64,000 nucleotides of DNA from Jiulongibacter sp024742395 (GTDB lineage: Bacteria; Bacteroidota; Bacteroidia; Cytophagales; Spirosomataceae): positions 434,001 to 498,000 of the forward strand of contig OZ252236.1 in assembly GCA_965249455.1 (NCBI GenBank). The letters run 5' to 3'. Numbering within the stretch: the stretch's first letter is position 1; the number at the start of each line of letters is the position of its first letter. The notes beneath the pieces were generated by a model. It was not told where the DNA came from, ran no database searches, and worked only from the letters and a program-made list of their open reading frames with translations. Of this stretch, positions 55,443-63,952 are shown in pieces. The translations under genes were made by a program, and so were the position numbers.

Positions 55443-56339
55443 ATGAAAAAAACACCTTTAATCCTTTTGGCTTTTATAGCCACGCTCACTTTTTCCTGCA
55501 GCAGCAGTTCAGAAGAAGAAACCACAGAAAAAGAAGCCCTTTTTACAGACGAATTTGGTGTACAGGCGTACACCTTCAGAAATCAGTTTAATGACAGCAC
55601 ATGGACCACCGAAGCCATCTTAGACACCATCGCGGCTTTAGGTTTTACGGAGTTTGAAGCCGGTGCACCTAAAGGAATTAGCCCCGAAGAATACAAACAG
55701 ATGTGTGCCGACCGCGGCCTAGACATCGTTTCTACAGGTAGTGGTTTTGAGCAATTAATAGAAAACCCTCAGGCTATAGCCGATGACGCCAAAGCCTTAG
55801 GAGCCCGCTATGTGATGTGTGCCTGGGTACCTCATAAAGAGGATTTTGATTTAGAAGAAGCTCAAAAAGCCGTAGAAGTTTTCAATAATGCAGGAAAAGT
55901 ATTTGCAGATAACGGGCTGACGTTCTGCTACCACGCTCATGGATACGAGTTTGGACCAAACCCGGATGGAGAAGGTACCTTGCTTGATTACATTATTCAA
56001 AACACCAATCCTGACTATGTGTCTTTTGAACTGGATGTACTCTGGATGATGCATGGTGGTGGCTCAGATTCACCACAAGCCCTATTGAAAAAGTATGGCG
56101 ATCGTTGGAAACTGATGCATGTGAAAGACCTGAAAAAAGGAGTGGTAGGAGATGGAACAGGCGGCACTCCGGCCGAAAACGATGTGGTCTTGGGAACAGG
56201 ACAAGCAAACTGGCCTGAGATACTAAAATTAGCCAAGGAAGTAGGTATCAAACACTATTTCATTGAAGACGAAAGTGAGCATGAGTTTGAACACATTCCA
56301 AAAAGTCTGGACTATCTCAGAAGCTTAAAAGTAGATTAA
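55443..56339 (+). CDS. Lipoprotein sugar phosphate isomerase/epimerase (TIM barrel)
   Basis: 298 residues. Lipobox TFSC (C19) followed by a Ser/Glu-rich linker, then the xylose-isomerase-like TIM barrel (AP endonuclease 2 superfamily): FGVQAYTFRNQF, FTEFEAGAPKGI, YHAHGYEF, FELDVLWMMHGG, MHVKDLKKG, HYFIEDESEHE, with the His/Glu/Asp metal ligands on the expected strands. It is anchored outside the cytoplasm, so it probably acts on a free sugar or keto-sugar. The GMC dehydrogenase upstream may supply its substrate. A terminator follows. Confidence 0.85.
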   Translation: MKKTPLILLAFIATLTFSCSSSSEEETTEKEALFTDEFGVQAYTFRNQFNDSTWTTEAILDTIAALGFTEFEAGAPKGISPEEYKQMCADRGLDIVSTGSGFEQLIENPQAIADDAKALGARYVMCAWVPHKEDFDLEEAQKAVEVFNNAGKVFADNGLTFCYHAHGYEFGPNPDGEGTLLDYIIQNTNPDYVSFELDVLWMMHGGGSDSPQALLKKYGDRWKLMHVKDLKKGVVGDGTGGTPAENDVVLGTGQANWPEILKLAKEVGIKHYFIEDESEHEFEHIPKSLDYLRSLKVD

Positions 56340-56361
56340 ATCACCCTAATTTCCTTTTCTC

Positions 56362-56388
56362 AAAGACCCATGATAATCGTGGGTCTTT
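56362..56388 (+). terminator. Terminator before the restriction-modification island
   Basis: AAAGACCCA ... TGGGTCTTT, 9-bp arms, 9-base loop, followed by TTTTCG. It isolates the island from the sugar genes upstream. Confidence 0.8.
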
Positions 56389-56425
56389 TTTCGTTAATTT
56401 ATATACAGAATAAACCTTCAAAGAA

Positions 56426-56848
56426 ATGGCAGATGTACACTCAAAAGAAGTACGAAGCTATAATATGAGCCAAATCAAAGGAAAAAACACCAAGCCCGAA
56501 ATGCTGGTGCGTAGGTACCTGCACGCTCAAGGATTCAGGTATGGTTTACATAATAAAAAGCTTCCTGGAAAGCCTGATCTGGTTTTACGCAAATACAAAA
56601 CCGTCATCTTTGTTCACGGCTGCTTCTGGCATGGACATGAGGGCTGTAAATATTTCACTATTCCTAAAACCCGAACCGAATGGTGGACACAAAAAATAAA
56701 ACGAAATAAAGAGTTGGATTCCCAACACGTTGAAGGCTTGGAATCAAAAAACTGGAAGGTAATTGTTGTTTTCGAGTGTGAATTAAAAAAAGACAGGAGG
56801 AAAGCTACACTTCAAAATCTAGTTTGTATGATTTCCCCAAATTGCTAA
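56426..56848 (+). CDS. vsr: Very-short-patch mismatch endonuclease (Vsr)
   Basis: 140 residues, standard Vsr size. The N-terminal NMSQIKGKNTKPEMLVRRYL, the catalytic Asp in GKPDLVLRKYK, and the zinc cluster in VHGCFWHGHEGCKY with a later WWTQKIKRNKELD are all present. Vsr nicks T:G mismatches produced when 5-methylcytosine deaminates, so it protects against mutation by the m5C methyltransferase encoded 290 bases downstream. It lies outside the C-box promoter and needs its own promoter, which I could not identify. Confidence 0.93.
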   Translation: MADVHSKEVRSYNMSQIKGKNTKPEMLVRRYLHAQGFRYGLHNKKLPGKPDLVLRKYKTVIFVHGCFWHGHEGCKYFTIPKTRTEWWTQKIKRNKELDSQHVEGLESKNWKVIVVFECELKKDRRKATLQNLVCMISPNC

Positions 56849-56863
56849 CGTTTAAACCAAAAC

Positions 56864-56893
56864 GTCACTCATAGTCTGTTGACTAATAGTCTA
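56864..56893 (+). promoter_or_regulatory. Tandem C-box-like operators of the controller gene
   Basis: Two ACT-N3-AGT sites, ACTCATAGT at 56867-56875 and ACTAATAGT at 56882-56890, exactly 15 bases apart, joined by CTGTTG. Each is a 9-bp imperfect palindrome. The middle contains TTGACT (56879-56884), a -35-like element shared with the second operator. This matches the layout of C-boxes of controller proteins such as C.Esp1396I. It lies 34 bases upstream of the HTH start. Confidence 0.7.
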
Positions 56894-56926
56894 CAATATT
56901 GGTGTTTTACACACCCAAATATTCCT

Positions 56927-57136
56927 ATGTCAATTCAAGAAAAAACGGGCAGACGATTGAAAGAAATTCGTCAGCTAAAATCCCTTTCCCAAGAAGCTCT
57001 GGGCTTCGAAGCTAAGGTTCACAGAACCTACATTAATGATCTGGAAAATGGTCGTAGAAATGTCTCTATAGCCGTTTTGGAGAGAATTGTAAATGCTTTA
57101 GGGATATCATTTTCAGAGTTTTTTAAAGGTATTTAA
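56927..57136 (+). CDS. HTH controller-type regulator (C protein) of the restriction-modification island
   Basis: 69 residues from the ATG at 56927; the frame runs upstream to a TTG at 56879, but that would be inside the operator. XRE-family helix-turn-helix: TGRRLKEIRQLKSLSQEALG, then KVHRTYINDLENGRRNVS, the size and fold of restriction-modification controller proteins. With the C-boxes in front it should first activate and then repress its own operon, delaying restriction until the methyltransferase has acted. Its stop overlaps the methyltransferase start (TAATG). Confidence 0.85.
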   Translation: MSIQEKTGRRLKEIRQLKSLSQEALGFEAKVHRTYINDLENGRRNVSIAVLERIVNALGISFSEFFKGI

Positions 57137-58221
57137 TGAAGGATAAAATCAAGTTTATTGATCTGTTTGCTGGTATAGGAGGTTTTCATATCGCAATGCA
57201 TGAAAACGGTGCCGAATGTGTTTTTGCGTCTGAAATAGATAAGTTCGCCCGGCAGACTTATGAACATAACTTCAAAAACATTTCTCCGGAGTTATTTCAA
57301 AAAGGCAATTTCAACGAAGATATAACAGATGAAAGGTTAGACTATTCCAGTATACCCGACTTTGATGTTTTATGTGCCGGCTTTCCTTGTCAACCCTTTT
57401 CGCATGCCGGATTGAAAAAAGGATTTGATGATACCAGAGGTACATTGTTTTTTAACATAAAAGAAATTGTAAAAGCTAAAATTGAGGGAAATAAGATTAA
57501 CCCAGAGATCAGAGTTCCAAAGGTCCTTCTACTGGAAAATGTCAAAGGGTTTAAGAATCACGACAAGGGTAATACTTACCGAGTGGTTGAAGAAACCCTA
57601 AAAAAGCTTGGGTATAGTGTAAAGTCGGAGGTTTTAAACAGCAAAAATTTTGGTGTTCCGCAAAATAGGGAAAGGATTTTTATTGTGGCTTGGAACAACT
57701 CTCAAATAGAAGTTGACGATTTCACATTTCCTCTGGGTTTGGATAGAGATAATAATCCTATTTATTCAAAAACTGAGACTTTATCTAGAATTAAGGACAC
57801 AAGGGTTGGAGACATATTATTGTCGAAGAATGAATTGGAGGACTTAGAGGAGAAAACTCAAAAAGCTTATACCATTTCTGCAAAGTTGTGGGAGGGGCAC
57901 AAAAGAAGAAAAAAGGAGCATGCGAAAAAGGGTAATGGTTTTGGCTACTCCCTTTTCAAAGACGATTCTCCTTACACAAGTACTATCTCAGCAAGATACT
58001 ATAAAGATGGTAGTGAAATTTTAATTGATCAAGATGGTAAAAGGCCTCGTAAACTTCATCCTCTTGAGGCAGGAAGATTACAAGGTTACCCAATTGATGA
58101 TTGGTATGAAATACCGGTTTCAGACGTCCAGGCTTACAAACAGTTTGGTAATAGTGTTTCAATACCTGTCGTAAGTACTTTAGCCAAGGAAATTTTAAAG
58201 CAACTATTATATGCTACGTAA
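57136..58221 (+). CDS. DNA (cytosine-5) methyltransferase
   Basis: 361 residues. Motif I FIDLFAGIGGFH (about 7-18), motif IV GFPCQPFSH with catalytic C85, motif VI ENVKGF (from E134), motif VIII QNRERIFIVAW (about 175), a target-recognition region about 200-315 and the closing motif X FGNSVSIPVV (about 338-347). It methylates cytosine C5 in a sequence that cannot be read from the protein. Overlaps the HTH gene by 1 base and the McrB-like gene by 11 bases. Confidence 0.95.
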   Translation: MKDKIKFIDLFAGIGGFHIAMHENGAECVFASEIDKFARQTYEHNFKNISPELFQKGNFNEDITDERLDYSSIPDFDVLCAGFPCQPFSHAGLKKGFDDTRGTLFFNIKEIVKAKIEGNKINPEIRVPKVLLLENVKGFKNHDKGNTYRVVEETLKKLGYSVKSEVLNSKNFGVPQNRERIFIVAWNNSQIEVDDFTFPLGLDRDNNPIYSKTETLSRIKDTRVGDILLSKNELEDLEEKTQKAYTISAKLWEGHKRRKKEHAKKGNGFGYSLFKDDSPYTSTISARYYKDGSEILIDQDGKRPRKLHPLEAGRLQGYPIDDWYEIPVSDVQAYKQFGNSVSIPVVSTLAKEILKQLLYAT

Positions 58222-60349
58222 CTTAAAAAAACTTGCCCAAGATATAAGGGATTATTTTCAACAGATCAATTCGTGGGGTGAAATTGAATTTAATCAAAAG
58301 GACATTGATAATTTATTGACATTAGATGAAGTCGAAAAAGTCGAGCCTCATTCTATAACATTTAGGAATAACTTAAATCACGTTATTATTCCTTCACAAT
58401 ATGTACTCTATGCAATACTGATAAAGGAGTTTGCATTGGCATTAAAGGAACAATTTGATTTCCTTGAAATATATAAAAATAAAAAGGGACAGCCTGTAGC
58501 ATCTGATGAAATCTCAAAAAACGAATTAAACTTAGATGAGTTCGATATTGACTTGTGGAGTAAAAAAATTGGGTTAAAAATATTTACTGAAAGTGACGAG
58601 AAACTTGAAGGTAAGTTATTACTCAATGGCCAAGAAGGGAATTATAGGTTTCGTTCCAACGGCGACATCTTTTCCTCTATTGTTTTAAAACTAATTAATG
58701 TCCCGGATGCCAGTTCCTCTATTTTGGGAAAGCTGATTTATGAGCTTACTCAACATAAAGAAATCTATGATTACTTAGAAAGACGCTTTATGGGCTCTCT
58801 TCCTTTTCTTGTTTCTGATAATCAAAGTAATAGGTTTGCCATTAAGGTGTTTTCATTTTTATATCAATACGACAATTTGGAAATACTAAAACCCTTTTTT
58901 GTCAGAAATAATCAAGAAGACAATGTATCAATTCAGTATGGAGAAGTAAGATTAACGAGCATATTTAAGGTTTCGGCAGAATTACTTGATGATGAAGAGT
59001 TGAAAATGGGGGGCTCCTTAAGATTTATTAATGAGCCTTTTTGTGTCATAGATGCCAATTTCTATTATTTCTCTACGCAATGGACTAATGGAACGGAGGG
59101 CCGGTTGGATATTCAAACTCTAAAAACACTAATTAGTGAAGTTTATGAAACACTTGAAATTATTGAAATTGACCAAAAGCTTTTTCTAAGATATAAAAAT
59201 GCTCCTTCTATAAAAAGGGTATTGGAAGCTAAAGCATTTGATTTAGGATTATTCAATATGGCTTTGGAGTCCTCAAATCTGCGATTTAGTAAATTTCTAA
59301 AACTAAGGTTAGTTTCATCCCTACTCTCTAAGAAGTTCCTAATTCTTACCGGTCTATCTGGCTCCGGAAAAACAAAGCTTGCTCAGGCATTTGCAGAATG
59401 GATTTCTGAAAATGAGGATCAGATTGCCCTAATTCCTGTAGGTGCTGATTGGACTAACAGAGAACCATTACTAGGATATGTAAATGGTCTGGAAATAGGT
59501 AAATACGTAAAACCAGAAAGTGGTGCACTTGATTTAATTCTTTCCGCTAATTCAAACCCTGAAAAACCCTATTTCCTGATTCTGGATGAAATGAACTTAA
59601 GTCATGTAGAGCGGTATTTTGCTGATTTTTTAAGTGTTATGGAAAGCGGCAATCAAATTAAGCTTCATTCAAGCGAAACCGAAATGAGTGGTGTTCCGCC
59701 AACGCTTTTCTTACCTAAAAATCTATTCATTATTGGTACTGTGAATATAGACGAAACCACGTACATGTTTAGTCCGAAAGTTCTTGACCGTGCGAATGTG
59801 ATAGAGTTTAGAGTGAATGATTCAGAAATAGCTGATTTCCTAAATGAACCGAAAACAATAAACATGACAGCTTTAAGGGCCGAAGGTTCTAATATGGGTG
59901 CCAACTTTTTAGAGCTATCAGGAAATAAAGCCTTTGAGCATGAAGCCTCCGAGGAGATTTCAAAGGTATTGGTTTCTTTCTTTAAAGGTCTAAGTGAAAT
60001 TGGGGCAGAATTCGGTTACCGAAGTGCCTCAGAAATAGTCCGCTTAATTAATCAGCTGAAAGTCATAGATGATTCAATTTCTATTGAAGACTGCCTTGAT
60101 ATAGCCATCATGCAAAAGCTTCTTCCCAAACTTCATGGTTCCAGAAGAAAGCTTGTTTCTGTCTTAAAAGTATTAGCTCAGCTTTGTATAAAAGAAGAAA
60201 TTAAAGACATTGAAAAAGTACTACTGGCTAAAGCAGATTTTGATCTGCAAGACAGAAAAACAGTCTCTTATCCTATTTCATTAGAGAAGATTAAACGCAT
60301 GTACAAAAATGCCATAGAACATGGCTTTGCCAGTTATGCCGAGGCCTGA
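58211..60349 (+). CDS. McrB-like AAA+ NTPase, restriction subunit
   Basis: 712 residues. N-terminal region (about 1-365) without recognised fold, presumably DNA-binding. AAA+ domain (about 370-600) of the McrB family: Walker A GLSGSGKT at 381-388, the McrB stretch VGADWTNREPLLGYVNGL, Walker B LILDEMNLSH with D459-E460, and GTVNIDETT at 509-517 where McrB has MNTADRS. The C-terminal helices follow. It probably binds DNA and translocates or moves using GTP or ATP, driving the nuclease encoded next. Related to R1.LlaJI and YdiS of BsuMI. Overlaps the methyltransferase gene by 11 bases. Confidence 0.88.
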   Translation: MLRNLKKLAQDIRDYFQQINSWGEIEFNQKDIDNLLTLDEVEKVEPHSITFRNNLNHVIIPSQYVLYAILIKEFALALKEQFDFLEIYKNKKGQPVASDEISKNELNLDEFDIDLWSKKIGLKIFTESDEKLEGKLLLNGQEGNYRFRSNGDIFSSIVLKLINVPDASSSILGKLIYELTQHKEIYDYLERRFMGSLPFLVSDNQSNRFAIKVFSFLYQYDNLEILKPFFVRNNQEDNVSIQYGEVRLTSIFKVSAELLDDEELKMGGSLRFINEPFCVIDANFYYFSTQWTNGTEGRLDIQTLKTLISEVYETLEIIEIDQKLFLRYKNAPSIKRVLEAKAFDLGLFNMALESSNLRFSKFLKLRLVSSLLSKKFLILTGLSGSGKTKLAQAFAEWISENEDQIALIPVGADWTNREPLLGYVNGLEIGKYVKPESGALDLILSANSNPEKPYFLILDEMNLSHVERYFADFLSVMESGNQIKLHSSETEMSGVPPTLFLPKNLFIIGTVNIDETTYMFSPKVLDRANVIEFRVNDSEIADFLNEPKTINMTALRAEGSNMGANFLELSGNKAFEHEASEEISKVLVSFFKGLSEIGAEFGYRSASEIVRLINQLKVIDDSISIEDCLDIAIMQKLLPKLHGSRRKLVSVLKVLAQLCIKEEIKDIEKVLLAKADFDLQDRKTVSYPISLEKIKRMYKNAIEHGFASYAEA

Positions 60350-60351
60350 TC

Positions 60352-62652
60352 ATGGAGATGGCTAGATCCCATATTGATATTCCCCTTGATGATATTGAAG
60401 AAGGTCTTTTTCTTTCAATAGATGAGCGTTTTGAAAACACTCTTTTTGATGTTGAAGACGCTTCTGAATATGCAGAGGCAAGGTACCAACTTGTAGAGGG
60501 CCATTTTTATGATTATGAATTTACCGACTCCGCATACTTTTTCAAAGAAAATGTAGTGGTTCAGGCTTTTCAAAGAAAAAAGTATATTGGTCAGTTAAGC
60601 CCCAATATTTATGTCGGAACACTGGAACTTAAAATAGCAAAAACAGGAAGCGACAAGACCTTTCCGCTTAGGCTCGAGGTAAGATCAAAGAAAATTGATT
60701 ATAGGAGCGATTATCGGTTCATGCTGGAGTACATCACCGAGAAATGTACTGATCTTCTTTTGCAAAGTAATACGCCTGTTTCGCAAACATTTGATGTAGA
60801 CCCTGAGACGGATTACTCCTCGCTTTATCAACGATTTTCATTTCTTCGTTCGGTAGTTGATTCCGAAGAATTTGAAGATGCCGTTAACCGCATTATAAGT
60901 TTCCCTGTTACAGCTTGGGAAGATAATGAGGAGCTTTCTGATGTGAGAAAGATAAGAAAAATTAGTGGCCGGCAAATAAGAGCAATTACAACTTCAGCTG
61001 ATAGAATTCTCTTATCTGAAAGTCATTATTTAAGAAGTCTTGGGTTAACATCACTACCTTCTAAAGTGCCTCTTAAAAGAAAAACAGACCATTTCGATAC
61101 TGCAGAGAATAGGTTTGTAAAGCATGCCCTCGAAACCTTTTTATTCGCCTGCGAAGAAATCAACGCTCTGGCAGAAGAAAACACCCGTTTAAAAAAGGAA
61201 TCGGAACAAACTATTATAAAACTCGAGGAACACTTGCAACATAGTTTTTTCAAAGAAATAGGACGGGCAACGTCTTTAAAACTTAATAGCCCAGTCTTAC
61301 AACGAAAGGAAGGTTATCGGGAAGTTTTACGGTCTTTGCTCATGTTTGACCTTGCGGCTAAATTAGTCTGGAAGGGAGGAGAAGATGTTTATGAAGCAGG
61401 TAAAAAGAATATTGCCAATCTATATGAATATTGGCTCTTCTTCATCTTATTAGAACTTGTTTCTAAAACTTTTAAACTGAAGACTAAAGAATTAGACAAA
61501 CTAATTCAACCAACAAAAGACGGCCTGGGTCTGCAATTGAAGCAAGGGGCACATACTGCTATTTCCGGGACTTTTGACGAAGGTTCAAGAAAGCTTAAAG
61601 TCGAATTTAATTATAATAGAAGTTTTAAAAAGGCTAGTTCGTATCCTGAACAAGGCAGTTGGTCTGTTAAAATGCGGCCTGATTACACCCTTTCTATGTG
61701 GCCTGCTGTGCTAAAAAGAGATGAAGCAGAGAAGGAAGAAGTAATTGTCCATATTCACTTCGATGCAAAATATAAAGTTGACGGACTTACCGGATTTAAC
61801 GAGGCTATAAATTCTGAGAACATTAATCAGGAAAAAGAAGAAAATAGGCAAGGAATCTATAAAAATGCAGACCTTCTTAAAATGCATGCCTATAAAGATG
61901 CCATTCGGCGGACCAGCGGAGCCTATGTCATCTATCCGGGAAAGGGTAAAAATGAAGAACTTAGAGGTTTTCATGAAATAATTCCAGGACTGGGGGCATT
62001 TGCGATACGTCCTGATAAAGAGAACATTGGTACTGCAGAACTGGAATCGTTTCTTAATAAGGTAACAGATAATCTTATTGACAGAATTTCTCAGCGTGAA
62101 AGACTTGCTTATAAAACGTATGACATTATGTCTGATAAGAGCTCTAATTTTCTAAGAGAACCTTTGCCTGAAATATATGGAAAGACAAGGCAATCCCTAC
62201 CTGATGAAACATTCATTCTTGTTGGATATTGCAGAGATAATTCTCGTTTGGAGTGGTATCAAAAGATGGGACTTTATAACTTCCGAATGAATAACAGTAA
62301 AGGCTCCTTAGCAATTACCAAAGAGGTTAGTTGTGCGAAATATTTGTTATTAAGGACTTGGGAGGAAAAAGATAATGCAGGAAAAATGTTCAAAATTATT
62401 GGGAAAGGACCAAAGGTATATAGTGGTAGAGAATTAGTTAAAATGGGGTATCCCTCCAAGAAGCCGCGAAATGAATATTTAACAATAGAGATTGAACCGG
62501 TTGAAAAAGAATATTTTAGAAATGCCCAATGGGCATTTAAGAATTTGCCGGGATATATGGAACTAAAGGAGTCTGAAAAAAACAATCAAGTACTCAGGGG
62601 AATTCCATTTACTACTACATTATCAGAATTAATGCAAAATCGTGTAAAATAG
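60352..62652 (+). CDS. DUF2357 protein with PD-(D/E)XK nuclease core, McrC-like
   Basis: 766 residues, starting two bases after the McrB-like stop. DUF2357 N-terminal region (about 60-300, with a coiled-coil around ALAEENTRLKKESEQTIIKLE), a central helical domain (YEYWLFFILLELV) and a nuclease core: RPDYTLSMWP with D444 and HIHFDAKYKV with D471-A-K473, the PD...DxK pattern. The tail (about 600-766) is unrecognised. It is the probable cleavage subunit for the McrB-like motor, as McrC is for McrB and R2.LlaJI for R1.LlaJI. Confidence 0.82.
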   Translation: MEMARSHIDIPLDDIEEGLFLSIDERFENTLFDVEDASEYAEARYQLVEGHFYDYEFTDSAYFFKENVVVQAFQRKKYIGQLSPNIYVGTLELKIAKTGSDKTFPLRLEVRSKKIDYRSDYRFMLEYITEKCTDLLLQSNTPVSQTFDVDPETDYSSLYQRFSFLRSVVDSEEFEDAVNRIISFPVTAWEDNEELSDVRKIRKISGRQIRAITTSADRILLSESHYLRSLGLTSLPSKVPLKRKTDHFDTAENRFVKHALETFLFACEEINALAEENTRLKKESEQTIIKLEEHLQHSFFKEIGRATSLKLNSPVLQRKEGYREVLRSLLMFDLAAKLVWKGGEDVYEAGKKNIANLYEYWLFFILLELVSKTFKLKTKELDKLIQPTKDGLGLQLKQGAHTAISGTFDEGSRKLKVEFNYNRSFKKASSYPEQGSWSVKMRPDYTLSMWPAVLKRDEAEKEEVIVHIHFDAKYKVDGLTGFNEAINSENINQEKEENRQGIYKNADLLKMHAYKDAIRRTSGAYVIYPGKGKNEELRGFHEIIPGLGAFAIRPDKENIGTAELESFLNKVTDNLIDRISQRERLAYKTYDIMSDKSSNFLREPLPEIYGKTRQSLPDETFILVGYCRDNSRLEWYQKMGLYNFRMNNSKGSLAITKEVSCAKYLLLRTWEEKDNAGKMFKIIGKGPKVYSGRELVKMGYPSKKPRNEYLTIEIEPVEKEYFRNAQWAFKNLPGYMELKESEKNNQVLRGIPFTTTLSELMQNRVK

Positions 62653-62708
62653 CAAATCTATTATTTACACCCCTTTTATGATTGTTAATTCTAAATAAAG
62701 GAATAATC

Positions 62709-63833
62709 TCACTCCTCCCTAGCCTCCCTCGTCCCCATCACGAGCCTCAAAATCTTAATTCTTTTGATGATAAATTCGTAAAGTACCCAGCAGATAAGGA
62801 AGGTACCTACACTTATAAGAATGAATTTTGGAGCTAATCCCCAAGGTGTATCCATCAGCCACCAGGCCAGTAAAATAATGACAGTTTGATGCAAAATATA
62901 AAACGGATAAACCGCCCTGTTCCAGTAGGCAATGGCTTTACTTTTCCTGTTTAGGTAACGGGCAGAAAGTGAAAACCAAAAGAGCAGCCAGGACCAGACA
63001 CTAGTCTGATTGATTATGGCTTCGGTAATGTGGCGGGCAATACCGTCTTCAAAATTGGCTCTTATGAATAAAAACAAAGAGTAAGCCAGCAAACCCGTTA
63101 TCAAAAAGGTCTTTTGGCCTTTGGCCAATGTAGCCCAGAAACTTTCCCGTACTTGAATCAATAAAAAGCCATAAAAGAACAAGAAGGCATTATATGGCAG
63201 ATAGAACCAATCATCTATTAGGGCATGAGTCACAGGAAAAAAGGGATCTACAAATACCTCAAGTAATACCAAAGGAAGAATAAACCAGTAAATAAGTACA
63301 GGACTAGCGGCCAGTCTGTTTACCAGCCGCATAAACCCATTTTGAGGTCTTTTTCTAATCCACAAAAACAAAGGCAACAAGGCCAGAGAAAAAAGCAAAA
63401 TATAGGGCAGAAACCATAAATGATGCCAGGTCAAATTGCCCTCAGGATATATACCTCGAAAGGCCACGGTAGACCAAAACTCAAGGTAAGACCCATGAAA
63501 CTCACCATTGACTACACGTTCGGCATACACTTGTGCCGGCGTAATCATAATCATCCCAAAAATTAAAGGGATCAGCAGCATTTTTATACGCTCAGCAGAG
63601 AAAGTAGCCGGGCTTCTTTTCCCTAGAGAAAAGGAGGTCCCCATCCCCGAAATAATGAAGAGCAAGGGCATTCGCCAGCGGTTCATAAATAGCATGGGGC
63701 CTTTTAACCACTCATAGGTTTCAGGGTTTTTAATGTGCCAGCCCCATGGCACAAAAAACATTCCGGTATGATAAATTATAAGTAAAGAAAATGCCAGCAC
63801 TCTGAGCCAGTCAATGTCGTATCGTCTTTCCAT
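62709..63833 (-). CDS. Membrane acyltransferase (acyltransferase 3 family)
   Basis: 374 residues with about ten TM helices. Family start RYDIDWLRVLAFSLLIIYHTGMF with the conserved Arg/His, then RWRMPLLFIISGMGTSFSLGKR. The fold is shared by OpgC and O-acetyltransferases that acylate glycans or lipids; the product is unknown. Convergent with the restriction-modification island, 56 bases apart. Confidence 0.9.
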   Translation of the reverse strand: MERRYDIDWLRVLAFSLLIIYHTGMFFVPWGWHIKNPETYEWLKGPMLFMNRWRMPLLFIISGMGTSFSLGKRSPATFSAERIKMLLIPLIFGMIMITPAQVYAERVVNGEFHGSYLEFWSTVAFRGIYPEGNLTWHHLWFLPYILLFSLALLPLFLWIRKRPQNGFMRLVNRLAASPVLIYWFILPLVLLEVFVDPFFPVTHALIDDWFYLPYNAFLFFYGFLLIQVRESFWATLAKGQKTFLITGLLAYSLFLFIRANFEDGIARHITEAIINQTSVWSWLLFWFSLSARYLNRKSKAIAYWNRAVYPFYILHQTVIILLAWWLMDTPWGLAPKFILISVGTFLICWVLYEFIIKRIKILRLVMGTREAREE

Positions 63834-63952
63834 GGCTCAAAGGTTGAGAGATATTCTATAAGTAATGACCCGCATGTGATGACTGACCCGCTTCTGTGCT
63901 CAATAACAAGCTTTTGTGGCAGACCGCAAGCTTTCTGGGGCAGAGAACAAAC

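Noticed and set aside
55325..55573. 82-codon minus-strand frame across the isomerase start
   Set aside because: It covers the lipoprotein signal of a clear gene and its protein is low-complexity.
56426..62652. BREX, DISARM or Septu-type defence island
   Set aside because: None of their marker genes (pglX/pglZ, drmA/B, ptuA/B) is present; the McrB-like/DUF2357 pair with an m5C methyltransferase fits LlaJI/BsuMI-type restriction-modification.
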